Assembly: GCF_049739465.1 (NCBI RefSeq)
Contig: NZ_JBMHHY010000032.1
Location: 67,896-131,895, forward strand
DNA from: Embleya sp049739465
GTDB taxonomy: Bacteria > Actinomycetota > Actinomycetes > Streptomycetales > Streptomycetaceae
Length of the DNA stretch: 64,000 bases
Direction of reading: 5' to 3'
Under the pieces are notes generated by a model, which was not told the origin of the DNA, ran no database searches, and saw only the letters and a program-made list of their open reading frames with translations. Below, piece by piece: positions 1 to 8,424 of the stretch (positions are counted from its first letter, which is position 1; each line of letters starts with the position of its first letter). The translations under genes were made by a program, and so were the position numbers.

Positions 1-1821
1 GGTGAGCACCTGGATCATCCCGGGCACCTCGCGCAACTGCCGGGCGCCGTCGGCGATCACCAGGATGTCCGGGCCGCTGAACATGGCCTGGCCCATCGAC
101 GAGCCCAGGCTGCGCTGCCGGCTCTGGATCTGCGCGACCAGTTCGGAGATGCGGTTGGCGGTGGACTCGGGGTCGGTGCCGAGCAGTGCGACCGGCGCGG
201 CCGAGCGGGACTGCGGGCGCAGATGCGGCAACCAGCGCACCCAGGCCCAGTCGGCCACCCGGTCGGGTCGGGTCAGCACCACGACGCGCAGATCACGCGG
301 GCTGTGCAGGACGGCGGACTGGAGCACCAGCCAGCGGGCCAGGGCCTGGATCGGCTCGGGCGGACCGGCCACGCCGAGCACGCCGTGATCGGCGATCTCG
401 ATGCCGATCGGGGTGTCCGGCAGGGTCCAGCGCGCGGTGCGGTGGTGCTCGTCCCGGGCCGGGTCCTCGACCTCCTTGACCGACGGCTGGTCCACCGTGC
501 CGATCCGCAACACCAGGTGGTCCGGGTCGCGCCGGCGGCGTTCCCACAACCGGGCGCCCGGGCCGGTGGCGATCAGCGCGACGGCGGCCGGGTCGGGGCC
601 GACCCGGGCGCGGACGATGCGCTCGCGGCGGACCGCGGTGCGAATGTCGGCGTGCAGGACGCGCAACCGGCGGCGGTACTGGACGCCGTCGAGCATGTGC
701 TTGACCCGATTGCCGCGACGGCCGGAGATCCAGTTCGCGATGGCCATGAACGGGCTCATGATGCAGAAGATCAGATAGAAGTACGACTTGAAGAAGCCGA
801 CCATCGCCAGGCCCATCACCAGCGGGGCGATCATCACCAGGAGCGGGAACGGCAACCGGGACGGCTCGACCGGCGGCGAGGGCAGCCGCATCTTCTCCGC
901 GTCCAGATGCGGGGCGATCCGCGGCGGGCGGTTGTAGTCCAGGCCGATGCCGTCCTCGGAGGGAGTGACGTCGGCGTCGGGCTCGACGGGGTGCGACAGG
1001 CGGAGCAGCAGGGGGCCCACGACGAGGTCGGCGTCGTGCGGCCACGCGGTGCCGGGGGGTGCGGGAGTGCGCAAAACCGGTTGCTGCGGTGGAGCGTTCT
1101 CGGTGCTTCCGGCGTTCCTGGCGTTTCTGGCGTTTCTGGTGATCTTCGCGCTTTCCCGTTCGACCCTGCGGTCCGCCTCGCGCTCGTCCTCGAGAACCCG
1201 CTCCTCGTGCTTGCGTGGGAGGGCCGCGGCGGCGGTGATCGCGTCGGTGGGCGGCGGGGCGACCTCACGGCCGTGCACCGTGCCGTCGTCGGGGACGGTG
1301 CGGTGCCAGTAGGCCGAGCCGTCGGGGTTGACCGTCACCCACAGGCCGCGGGCCGGTACACCGGACACCGGCAGTCGGATCGCGCAGCCCGGGTCGGCGC
1401 CGATCTCGTGACTGCCCGGGCCCAGCGGCCAGACCCGGCCGGTGTACGGGCCGGACACGGCGTGTACCTGGACCAGGGTCTGCGGGTCGAACGGGTGTCG
1501 GGGGGCGCGGACCAGATCCGGTTCGGCGGGCGGCGCGCCCAGGCCGAGCACGGTGGCCTCGCGAATCCCGGACACGGTCAGCGGGGCCTGCGGGTCGAGC
1601 GGGGTGGCACCGGCGTACAGGGTCTGCCCGGTCGCGGGCGCCTCGCCGTCCAGGAACGCGGTCAACTCGGCGACCGGCGCGGCTTCGGGGCCGGTGCCGG
1701 GCGCGACCGGGCGGCGCACGGCGGTCGCGAGGTCGGCCACGGTGCTCCCGGGCGGGAGGTCCACGAGGTGGTCCCGGCGTAGGCCGTCCTCGGCGTCCAC
1801 GGTGGTGACGGTGAGTCTCAC
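1..1821 (-). CDS. FHA-FtsK/SpoIIIE ATPase, type VII EssC/EccC-like (partial)
   Basis: Only the first ~607 residues are present; the gene runs off the left edge. The reading frame is open from a GTG at 1821 (AGGAG upstream) to base 1. Residues ~1-95 look ubiquitin-like and ~115-190 look like an FHA domain. Next comes a charged Arg/Lys/Glu-rich linker, then two adjacent membrane helices (~318-360, MIAPLVMGLAMVGFF and YFYLIFCIM). The start of an FtsK-type region follows, ending IADGARQLREVPG at the edge. FHA plus paired helices plus FtsK is the EssC/YukB layout of type VII secretion motors, and actinomycetes also have FHA-FtsK proteins outside ESX loci. No WXG100 gene is visible here, so the secretion role is inferred. 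It lies 132 bp downstream of the membrane-protein gene and probably shares its operon. Confidence 0.75.
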   Translation of the reverse strand, partial: MRLTVTTVDAEDGLRRDHLVDLPPGSTVADLATAVRRPVAPGTGPEAAPVAELTAFLDGEAPATGQTLYAGATPLDPQAPLTVSGIREATVLGLGAPPAEPDLVRAPRHPFDPQTLVQVHAVSGPYTGRVWPLGPGSHEIGADPGCAIRLPVSGVPARGLWVTVNPDGSAYWHRTVPDDGTVHGREVAPPPTDAITAAAALPRKHEERVLEDEREADRRVERESAKITRNARNARNAGSTENAPPQQPVLRTPAPPGTAWPHDADLVVGPLLLRLSHPVEPDADVTPSEDGIGLDYNRPPRIAPHLDAEKMRLPSPPVEPSRLPFPLLVMIAPLVMGLAMVGFFKSYFYLIFCIMSPFMAIANWISGRRGNRVKHMLDGVQYRRRLRVLHADIRTAVRRERIVRARVGPDPAAVALIATGPGARLWERRRRDPDHLVLRIGTVDQPSVKEVEDPARDEHHRTARWTLPDTPIGIEIADHGVLGVAGPPEPIQALARWLVLQSAVLHSPRDLRVVVLTRPDRVADWAWVRWLPHLRPQSRSAAPVALLGTDPESTANRISELVAQIQSRQRSLGSSMGQAMFSGPDILVIADGARQLREVPGMIQVLT

Positions 1822-1953
1822 GTTGTCGTGCTCCTGGGGGTGGGGGACGGTGGGGCGCGCCGAGCCGGGGGCCAACCGGGCGGCCCCGGGCGGGAGTTCG
1901 GCAAACGCCGGGCGGGCCGTGGGGCGGCTCGTCCGGCGTTGTGGCGTGGTGGG

Positions 1954-3084
1954 TTACGCGTCGATGGAGATGCCGCTCGGCTTGTCGGTGTCGGCGGGCT
2001 CGGTGAGGTCGTCGTGCGGGACCGGGACCGGGACCGGGACCGGGGCCGGCGTCGGTGCTGCCGCGGCGGTGGGCCGGGTCGGGGCCGGGTCGAGGTCCGG
2101 GTCCGCGGCGGCCGGGGCCTGCGTCGGCAGTTGCGCGTCCTCGGTGGGCCAGGGCGGGAGTTGCCAGACCGTCGCGGCGACCGCGCGCGGGAGGGGGCGG
2201 GCGTCCACGCGCAGCGGCGTGCCGTGCACGAGCAGCGCACCGGTCGGCGACACCGCCAAGAGCCGGGCATGGCCCCGTGGTTGACCGAGCGTCAGCACCG
2301 ACACGGGGGAGGCGGCCGGGACTTCGGGGGTGTCCGCACAGGCCACGACCTGCGGGTAGCGGCGGGTCGCGGCGGCGGTGCCGGCCCGCGCGAATGCCTC
2401 GCCCGCCGGCGGACCGGCATAGCGCGGATGCACGCCCGCCGCGACGGTGACCGCGCCGGCCGGCAACCTGGCGTCGAGTTGGGCGGCCAACGCCTGCACC
2501 GTGGCCCGCGCGCCACGCCGCTCGCCGGACACCGCCAGCACTCGCGGACCGGTCAACAGGTCGAGAAATACGACCGCTTCGTGCTTCGTGCCGATCGCCA
2601 CCAGGAGCGGTGCCGGCCCCGAACCGGGCTCCAGATCGGCCCGGGCGATCCACCACAACCGCGGATCCGCCTCGTCCACGGCCCAGGGCTCGGCCGGGGT
2701 GGGCAGATCCGGGCCGCAGCCGACCAACACGCCCACCACGTCCCGCTCGACGAGCACGCCGTACGGCCGCGCGCTCGCCGACACCTGCGCCGCGAGCAGC
2801 GCGGCCTGCTCGGCGTCGGTCCAGGTGCTCGGCTCGCGCAAGGCCCGGACCAGCAACCGGCGGCGTCGCCGAAACCGCGCGAACGCCGCCACCGGCTCGG
2901 CGAACGCAGCCACCGTCAAGGCCAGTTCACGTCGCAACCGACGACGGACGAACCGCCAACCGCCACGCCGCATCGCGGCCCAGTGCGCCAGGGCGAAGAC
3001 GAGGATCAGGATCCCCGTATAGCCGAGCAGGGTCATCACATCGTGTCCGGCGACCCGCATGGCGAGGTCCTCGGAGCCGGTCAT
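1954..3084 (-). CDS. Membrane-anchored protein of the FHA-FtsK operon, unknown function
   Basis: I do not recognise the family. The ATG at 3084 follows GAGGAGAACGG and overlaps the sigma-factor stop (ATGA), so translation is probably coupled. Residues ~16-36 form one membrane helix (LLGYTGILILVFALAHW) followed by an Arg-rich stretch. The body is a soluble alpha/beta-like region of about 260 residues. The tail is Pro/Ala-rich with a VPVPVPVP run encoded by a GGGACC tandem repeat at 2018-2041. Its place between an ECF sigma factor and an FHA-FtsK motor suggests an accessory part of that membrane machine. An open frame continues upstream to 3615, but that part overlaps the sigma gene and reads as shadow sequence. 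Confidence 0.7.
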   Translation of the reverse strand: MTGSEDLAMRVAGHDVMTLLGYTGILILVFALAHWAAMRRGGWRFVRRRLRRELALTVAAFAEPVAAFARFRRRRRLLVRALREPSTWTDAEQAALLAAQVSASARPYGVLVERDVVGVLVGCGPDLPTPAEPWAVDEADPRLWWIARADLEPGSGPAPLLVAIGTKHEAVVFLDLLTGPRVLAVSGERRGARATVQALAAQLDARLPAGAVTVAAGVHPRYAGPPAGEAFARAGTAAATRRYPQVVACADTPEVPAASPVSVLTLGQPRGHARLLAVSPTGALLVHGTPLRVDARPLPRAVAATVWQLPPWPTEDAQLPTQAPAAADPDLDPAPTRPTAAAAPTPAPVPVPVPVPHDDLTEPADTDKPSGISIDA

Positions 3085-3662
3085 CCGTTCTCCTCGATCG
3101 CGGCCGGCTCGCGCCGGATCGCCGCGATCCCGTGGTAGGTACGGGACTTGACCGTCCCGCGCGGTATTCCCAGGGCGCGCGCGACGTCCGCGCCGCTGCG
3201 GTCGAGCAGATGCACCTGGGCGAGTGCCTCGCGGTGCGGCGGGGCGAGCGCGCGCAACGCGCCCACCAGTACACAACGATCCACCACCGTGGCCGCCGGA
3301 TCGGGCACCGTCGGCAGGCCGACGAACTCGCTCGGATCGATGCCCACCGGCAGTGAGCGGTTGCGCCGTCGGGCGTCCACGGCCAGGTTGCGGGCCACCC
3401 GGAACAACCACATCCGGATCGGCCGGCCGTCCCAGTCGAGCCGATCCGCCGCTTCCCAGGCCCGCAACAGGGTTTCCTGGACCACGTCTTCGACGGTGTG
3501 CAGATCCGTGCCCAGGATCCCGCTCACGTATCTGCGCAGCGGCGCGCTCTCCGCCATCAGCAGGTCGATCCGCCGTTCGCATTCGGGGGTCTCCCGGCCA
3601 GGCGACACGAAACACTGCTCCTCGGAAAGTTGGCCGGTGTCATTTCCACCGGTCAAGATCAC
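3081..3662 (-). CDS. ECF-type RNA polymerase sigma factor
   Basis: About 193 residues with the two-domain ECF layout. Region 2 includes VEDVVQETLLRAWEA and MWLFRVARNLAVDARRR. A short linker follows, then region 4 with LAPPHREALAQVHLL and ALGIPRGTVKSRTYHG as the recognition helix. The GTG at 3662 is chosen for length, but no clear ribosome-binding site precedes it, so a start further in is possible. The stop overlaps the next gene's ATG by 4 bp. No anti-sigma gene is adjacent. The coupled membrane protein may take that role or simply be a target. Confidence is high for family and lower for start. Confidence 0.85.
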   Translation of the reverse strand: MILTGGNDTGQLSEEQCFVSPGRETPECERRIDLLMAESAPLRRYVSGILGTDLHTVEDVVQETLLRAWEAADRLDWDGRPIRMWLFRVARNLAVDARRRNRSLPVGIDPSEFVGLPTVPDPAATVVDRCVLVGALRALAPPHREALAQVHLLDRSGADVARALGIPRGTVKSRTYHGIAAIRREPAAIEENG

Positions 3663-3791
3663 GATAAGGAGCCGGAAATACCCGGGGCGGGACGGAATAT
3701 GAACAGTCGGCGATCATCTGGCGGCCCTGCGGTGTCAGCACCTGTCCCGGGCCGTGGCGACGAAGTGGTGAATCCGCAAAGACGGTTCGGT

Positions 3792-4208
3792 TCAGCCAGC
3801 GGCGGGTTCGCGGCGGGCGTCGTCGTAGCGCTCGCGCGCTCGGTCCACCTCGGGGATGTGCTCCTCGGCCCAGGACTTGATGGCGCGCATCAGCGGCAAC
3901 AGGCTTTCCCCCAGCGGGGTCAGCGCGTAGTCGACGCGGACCGGGACGGACGGGGTGACCGTGCGGGTGACCAGGCCGTCGCGTTCGAGGGTGCGCAGGG
4001 TCTGGGTGAGCATCTTCTGGCTCACCCCGGCGACCCGGCGGGACAGGTCGCTGTAGCGCTGCGGACCGTCGGCCAGCGCGTTGACGAGCAGGCTGACCCA
4101 TTTGTCGCTCAGGCCGTCGAGCAGCCGGCGGGCCGGGCAGTCGGCCATGTACGCGTCGAACGCGGTGCGGGCCTGGGTACGGCGTTCGGCCGCGGTGCGA
4201 GTTGCCAT
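3792..4208 (-). CDS. HxlR-family winged-helix regulator
   Basis: 138 residues from an ATG at 4208 preceded by GAAGGAGAGCC. It has the HxlR hallmarks: an N-terminal Cys (DCPARRLLDGLSDKW), then RYSDLSRRVAGVSQKMLTQT as the helix-turn-helix, then LERDGLVTRTV and the wing. HxlR proteins of the YodB/QorR type use the N-terminal Cys to sense quinones, diamide or other electrophiles and repress divergent reductase genes. The divergent neighbour here is a quinone-reductase-like enzyme, 126 bp away, which fits that arrangement. Regulation of that neighbour is inferred from position only. Confidence 0.88.
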   Translation of the reverse strand: MATRTAAERRTQARTAFDAYMADCPARRLLDGLSDKWVSLLVNALADGPQRYSDLSRRVAGVSQKMLTQTLRTLERDGLVTRTVTPSVPVRVDYALTPLGESLLPLMRAIKSWAEEHIPEVDRARERYDDARREPAAG

Positions 4209-4334
4209 GGCTCTCCTTCGGGTCCGATACACACTCCGGGGTACGTACTTACCAAGAGAGAGTAACTCTTCGTAGGTTGGCGGTCGAGGGGCCGGAGCGC
4301 CGGCCTGCGGATACGAAAGTGTGGGAGTGGTGTC

Positions 4335-5264
4335 ATGCGTGCGGTGATCGCCCGAGCGGGGTCGTCGGTGATCGAGGTGGTGACCGCGGCCGACCGCGAG
4401 CCGGGGCCGGGGCAACTGCGGATCCGGGTCGCGGCGGCGACGGTGAATCCGGTGGATCTGCTGGTGGCCGGCGGTGGGCCGGTGCGGTTCGGACTGGTGG
4501 GCGCCCGCGAGGTGTTCGGCCTGGGGTGGGACGTCGCGGGCGAGGTGGCCGGGGTCGGCGCGGGGGTCGTCGGGTTCGCGGTCGGCGACGCGGTGCTCGG
4601 GCTGCGCGACCGGTTGGACGTACGCACCGGTGCGCTGGCCGAGTTCGTGGTCCTGGACGCGGACGCGGTGGCGCCGCGGCCGGCCGGCCTGGACCCGGTC
4701 GCGGCGGCGACGATCCCGCTGAACGCGCTGACGGCACGTCAGGGGCTGGACCTGGTGGGGTTGTCGGCGGGGTCGACGCTGGTGGTGACCGGGGCGGCGG
4801 GGGCGGTCGGGGCGTACGCGGTCGAACTCGCGGCGGCAGCGGGGGTCCGGGTGGCCGCCGTCGCGGGTGAAGCGGACGAGGCGCTGCTTCGCGACCTGGG
4901 CGCGCGGTGGTTCGTACCGCGTGGCGCGGATCTGGCGGACCGGATCCGCGAGGAGATCCCGGGCGGCGCGGATGCCGCCTTCGACACGGCGATGCTCGGC
5001 CCCGACGCCCTGGACGCGGTCCGCGGCGGCGGCGACTTCGTGGCGGTCAACGCCGGCGCGGCGCCCCCCGGCCTGCGCGGCATCCGGGTACAACACGTCT
5101 GGGTCCGCGCGAACGGCCCCCAACTGGCCGAACTCGCCGAACTGGCCGCAACGGGCGAGCTGACCCTACGAGTCGCCGAAACACACCCGTTGTCCGCCGC
5201 CGGCCGGGCCTTCGCCCGAGCGGAGGCGGGCGGACTCCGCGGCCGAGTGGTGCTGGTCCCGTAG
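4335..5264 (+). CDS. NAD(P)-dependent alcohol dehydrogenase/quinone oxidoreductase (zinc-free MDR)
   Basis: 309 residues of the medium-chain dehydrogenase/reductase family. The N-terminal GroES-like fold is visible (VIARAG, RVAAATVNPVDLLVAGG). The nucleotide-binding segment reads LVVTGAAGAVGAYAVELAAAAG, with the AxxGxxG pattern near residue 155. The structural-zinc Cys cluster is absent, as in quinone reductases. The closing segment (LRVAETHPLSAAGRAFARAE) is typical of Qor-like enzymes. It is divergent from the HxlR regulator and convergent with the DUF2127 gene, separated from it by a strong hairpin. The likely role is NADPH-dependent reduction of quinones or enones, but the substrate is unknown. 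Confidence 0.85.
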   Translation: MRAVIARAGSSVIEVVTAADREPGPGQLRIRVAAATVNPVDLLVAGGGPVRFGLVGAREVFGLGWDVAGEVAGVGAGVVGFAVGDAVLGLRDRLDVRTGALAEFVVLDADAVAPRPAGLDPVAAATIPLNALTARQGLDLVGLSAGSTLVVTGAAGAVGAYAVELAAAAGVRVAAVAGEADEALLRDLGARWFVPRGADLADRIREEIPGGADAAFDTAMLGPDALDAVRGGGDFVAVNAGAAPPGLRGIRVQHVWVRANGPQLAELAELAATGELTLRVAETHPLSAAGRAFARAEAGGLRGRVVLVP

Positions 5265-5332
5265 GGCGCGTCGGGTTGCTCGTCGGGGCTTGGAGACACG
5301 CCCTGGGCCCGCCCCGGATCGGGAAAGGCAAC

Positions 5333-5365
5333 GGGCGCCTCGGCCGACGGTTCGGCGAGGCGCCC
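5333..5365. terminator. Strong hairpin between convergent genes
   Basis: GGGCGCCTCGGCCGA (5333-5347) pairs with TCGGCGAGGCGCCC (5352-5365), with a single bulge and a short loop. It sits midway between the stops of the convergent oxidoreductase and DUF2127 genes, so it can serve both strands. There is no long T tract, as usual for high-GC actinomycetes. Confidence 0.65.
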
Positions 5366-5381
5366 GGAGTGGCGTGGGGGG

Positions 5382-6200
5382 TCAGGGGGTGCGGGCGTGC
5401 GGGGGCCGCGGGGCGTGGACCTGCTCCTCCCAGGGCTGGCGTGGGGGGCCGGCGTGGATGGCCTCGTCGATTTCGAGCAGGGATTCGCTGTGGCGTTCGC
5501 GCTCGAATGCCTCCGCGCCGCCGCGGACGCCGAACAGGCGCTTGGCGACGATGATGTAGACCACCGCGAGGATGTTCAGGGCGAGCGTGACCACCTTGAA
5601 CGGGCTCACGTGCTCGCGCATTTCGTAGCCCTCGAGCGGCAGGAACGCCGCGGTGGCGACCACCGTCAGGTATTCCGCCCAGCGCTTGAGCAGCCACAAC
5701 CCGACCGCCTCGACGATCTCGATGATCGCGTAGGCGACCATCCCGATCGCGACCCAGATCAGCGTCGAGCGCTTGTAGTCGAACGTCTTGCGGATCGAGT
5801 CCACGATCGGCGAGTGTTCGAGGTCGTAGTGGAAGTGGTCGGCCGCCGGCTTGAACGCGGACAGGTCGTCCTCGAACAACCGCCGCATCGAGTCCTGCGA
5901 GTTGCTGAACCGCCAGACCGCGTATGCGACCAGCAGGATCAGCACGCCGCGCGCGGCCCGCTCGATGGACAGGAAGCGCAGGATCAATACGTCGCGCAAC
6001 GCGCGACCGCGCATTACCGTCGGTGCGTCGCCGGCCGGGCCGCGGCCCTTGACCTCGCCGAGCACATAGTCGCCGCAGCGGAGGCAGCGCCACGCCTCGC
6101 CGACCGGCGTGGTCGCGTGCAGCCGGTCACGCAACGCGGGTTCGTCGGGGGCGTACGTCTCATGTCCGCGCCGAGCGCAGGTCCGTCGATTCCAGTCCAC
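5382..6200 (-). CDS. DUF2127-type integral membrane protein
   Basis: 272 residues. A short N-terminal region holds a CxxC pair (WRCLRCGDYV) and an earlier Cys, which could bind metal. Four hydrophobic segments follow (VLILLVAYAVWRFSN, STLIWVAIGMVAYAIIEIVE, YLTVVATAAFLPLEGYE, VVTLALNILAVVYIIV). EIVEAVGLWLLKRWAEYLT matches the DUF2127 signature known from actinobacterial membrane proteins of unknown function. The C-tail is charged and Pro-rich. The ATG at 6200 was kept because it places the Cys motifs in frame. No operon partner is evident. Confidence 0.75.
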   Translation of the reverse strand: MDWNRRTCARRGHETYAPDEPALRDRLHATTPVGEAWRCLRCGDYVLGEVKGRGPAGDAPTVMRGRALRDVLILRFLSIERAARGVLILLVAYAVWRFSNSQDSMRRLFEDDLSAFKPAADHFHYDLEHSPIVDSIRKTFDYKRSTLIWVAIGMVAYAIIEIVEAVGLWLLKRWAEYLTVVATAAFLPLEGYEMREHVSPFKVVTLALNILAVVYIIVAKRLFGVRGGAEAFERERHSESLLEIDEAIHAGPPRQPWEEQVHAPRPPHARTP

Positions 6201-6302
6201 GCCGAGAAGTTACGGCTCGCGGGTGTTGCTACGTCCAGGATTTCACCGGGTTACTACCAAGGATTGGTCATGGAAGCGTGAAATGACGGCGCGCGACCCG
6301 CG

Positions 6303-6920
6303 TCACCGCGCGCCGTTGCCGGCCAGGACGGTGTCCAGAAAAGCCGCCCACTGGCGGATGATCGCCCGCCGGCGGGTCACGTCCTCGGCGAGCAGATCGC
6401 TGATGCCCAGCCCGCGGGCCATGTCCAGGGTCGCGGCCATCGCCCCCGGCACCCCGGGCAGGTCGACGTCGGCGTCGAACAGGTCCACCGCCATGTCGTA
6501 CAGCGCGGCCTTGATCCGGTGATCCACCGGATCGACCTCGGCGCGCAGTGTGTCGTCCTCCACGGCGGCCAACCACAGGCTGAGCGCGGCGCGGTAGAGC
6601 TTGCTGTGGAACATCGTCACCAGCGCGTCGACCACCGCCTCGGTGTGCTCGGGGCCGGGCGGGATCCGGGCGCTGTCCAACCGGGTGCGGGCGAACAGTT
6701 CCCCGGCCATGTGGTCGATCGCGGCCGTGAACAGGTCCTCGCGGGTGGGGAAATGGTGCTGCACGGCACCTCGGGACACGCCCGCGCGTTCGGCCACCAC
6801 GGTCACGGTGCCGGCGACCCACCCCACCTCGGCGAGCACTTCGACCGCGGTGTCCAGGAGTTTGAGGCGCGTGGCCCGACTGCGATGCTGGCGCGGTTCG
6901 CGTACTGGTGCGCTGGTCAC
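6303..6920 (-). CDS. TetR-family repressor
   Basis: About 205 residues from the GTG at 6920. A start at 6962 is also possible; neither has a strong Shine-Dalgarno. The N-terminal HTH is clear (TRLKLLDTAVEVLAEVGW, AERAGVSRGAVQHHFPTRE). The C-terminal ligand domain is helical with no recognisable ligand signature. It is divergent from a thiolase/SDR pair across a 267-bp region that holds an imperfect palindrome centred on GAACGTTC. This is the usual arrangement for repressors of fatty-acid or acyl-CoA breakdown genes. An acyl-CoA ligand is inference. Confidence 0.85.
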   Translation of the reverse strand: MTSAPVREPRQHRSRATRLKLLDTAVEVLAEVGWVAGTVTVVAERAGVSRGAVQHHFPTREDLFTAAIDHMAGELFARTRLDSARIPPGPEHTEAVVDALVTMFHSKLYRAALSLWLAAVEDDTLRAEVDPVDHRIKAALYDMAVDLFDADVDLPGVPGAMAATLDMARGLGISDLLAEDVTRRRAIIRQWAAFLDTVLAGNGAR

Positions 6921-7023
6921 GGGTGTCAGCCTAGCCCGACGAACGCCACGCACCCGCGCCATGTGTGGCGAAGTGCTCCGTCCGGGGACGAACATGCACC
7001 CGAGTGCGCGGCGCCGTCGATGC

Positions 7024-7074
7024 TTGACACCGATGGGCCCGGAGGGTCGAATGTCTTTAGCGAACGTTCAGTAA
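7024..7074 (+). promoter_or_regulatory. Probable promoter and TetR operator for the thiolase operon
   Basis: A TTGACA hexamer (7024-7029) lies 17 bp before TCGAAT (7047-7052). Just downstream is TTAGCGAACGTTCAGTAA (7057-7074), an 18-bp palindrome with two mismatched base pairs and a perfect GAACGTTC core. Similar GAACGTTC-centred sites are bound by FadR/KstR-like TetR regulators. Binding by the adjacent repressor is inferred. Confidence 0.5.
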
Positions 7075-7187
7075 CCTTGCCGGAGCCCTGCCGGTGGGAC
7101 GGTCCCGGAAGTCGCGGGGCGGGGGCGCGGTGGGCGCGGTGTGCCGGTTCCGCCGGCCTTCGCGGCACTCGAAGGAGACGAAACCCA

Positions 7188-8366
7188 ATGACCACAGCCG
7201 TCGTCGTGGACGCCGTACGCACCGCCTCCGGCAAGGGCAAGCCGGGCGGCGCGCTGTCCGCCACCCACCCGGTCGACCTGCTCGCCCACACGCTGCGCGC
7301 CCTGGTCGAGCGCAACGGGCTGGATCCGGCCCTGGTCGAGGACGTGATCGCGGGTTGCGTGGGGCAGGCCGGCGACCAGTCGCTCAACATCGCGCGCAAC
7401 GCGGTACTGGCCGCCGGATTCCCGGAGAGCGTGCCGGCGACGACGGTGGACCGGCAGTGCGGATCCAGCCAGCAGGCCACGCACTTCGCCGCGCAGGGGG
7501 TGATCGCCGGCGCGTACGACATCGTGATCTCGGCCGGCGTCGAGTCGATGAGCCGGGTGCCGATGGGCTTCGCGTCGAGGGGCGGGAACCCGTTCGGCGA
7601 ACTCCTGGGCAAGCGTTACCCCGAGGGGTTGATCCCGCAGGGCTATTCGGCCGAGTTGATCGCGGCCCGGTGGCACCTGGACCGGGAGACGCTCGACCGG
7701 TTCTCCGCCCGCTCGCACCGACTCGCCGCGGCGGCCGCGGCGGCGGGCGCCTTCGATCGGGAGATCGTGCCGATCGTGGTGGAGGGCGGCGAACACCGGG
7801 TGGACGAGACGGTACGGCCGACCACCTCGGAGGAGGGACTGGCCGGGCTCAAGCCCGCGTTCGTCGACGAGGGCATGGGCGCGCGCTTCCCGGAGATCGA
7901 CTGGCGGATCACGCCGGGCAACTCGTCGCCGCTCACCGATGGCGCGTCCGCCGCGCTGATCATGAGCGAGGAGCGGGCGAACGCGCTCGGGCTGACCCCG
8001 CGGGCCCGGTTCCACGCGTTCGCGGTCACCGGCGACGACCCGCTGCTGATGCTGACCGGGATCATCCCGGCCACCCGCAAGGTGCTCGAGCGGGGCGGGC
8101 TGACGATCGACGACATCGACGCGTTCGAGGTCAACGAGGCATTCGCGCCGGTGCCGTTGGCCTGGGCGGCGGAGCTGGGCGCGGACCCGGAGAAGGTGAA
8201 CCGGCGGGGTGGGGCGATCGCGATCGGGCACCCGTTGGGGGCATCGGGCGGGCGGTTGTTGAGCACGCTGCTCGGCGTGCTGGAGTCCACCGGTGGGCGG
8301 TACGGGTTGCAGACGATGTGCGAGGGCGGCGGGATGGCCAATGCGATGATCATCGAACGCCTTTGA
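7188..8366 (+). CDS. Acetyl-CoA acyltransferase (thiolase II family)
   Basis: 392 residues from an ATG preceded by GAAGGAGACG. The active-site Cys is in TTVDRQCGSSQQATHFAA (~residue 90). The later motifs VNEAFAPVPLAWA, IAIGHPLGASGGRLLSTL (His) and CEGGGMANAMIIERL (second Cys) are all present, so it should be active. Length is normal for degradative thiolases. It is followed after 58 bp by an SDR whose close relatives are 3-hydroxyacyl-CoA dehydrogenases. The two together could run the last steps of beta-oxidation of a fatty acid, steroid side chain or branched acid. The divergent TetR is the likely regulator. Confidence 0.92.
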   Translation: MTTAVVVDAVRTASGKGKPGGALSATHPVDLLAHTLRALVERNGLDPALVEDVIAGCVGQAGDQSLNIARNAVLAAGFPESVPATTVDRQCGSSQQATHFAAQGVIAGAYDIVISAGVESMSRVPMGFASRGGNPFGELLGKRYPEGLIPQGYSAELIAARWHLDRETLDRFSARSHRLAAAAAAAGAFDREIVPIVVEGGEHRVDETVRPTTSEEGLAGLKPAFVDEGMGARFPEIDWRITPGNSSPLTDGASAALIMSEERANALGLTPRARFHAFAVTGDDPLLMLTGIIPATRKVLERGGLTIDDIDAFEVNEAFAPVPLAWAAELGADPEKVNRRGGAIAIGHPLGASGGRLLSTLLGVLESTGGRYGLQTMCEGGGMANAMIIERL

Positions 8367-8424
8367 GTTCTTTGTGGTTCCTTTCTGGTTCCGACTCGGA
8401 TCGATTCAGTACGGAGAGATGTAG

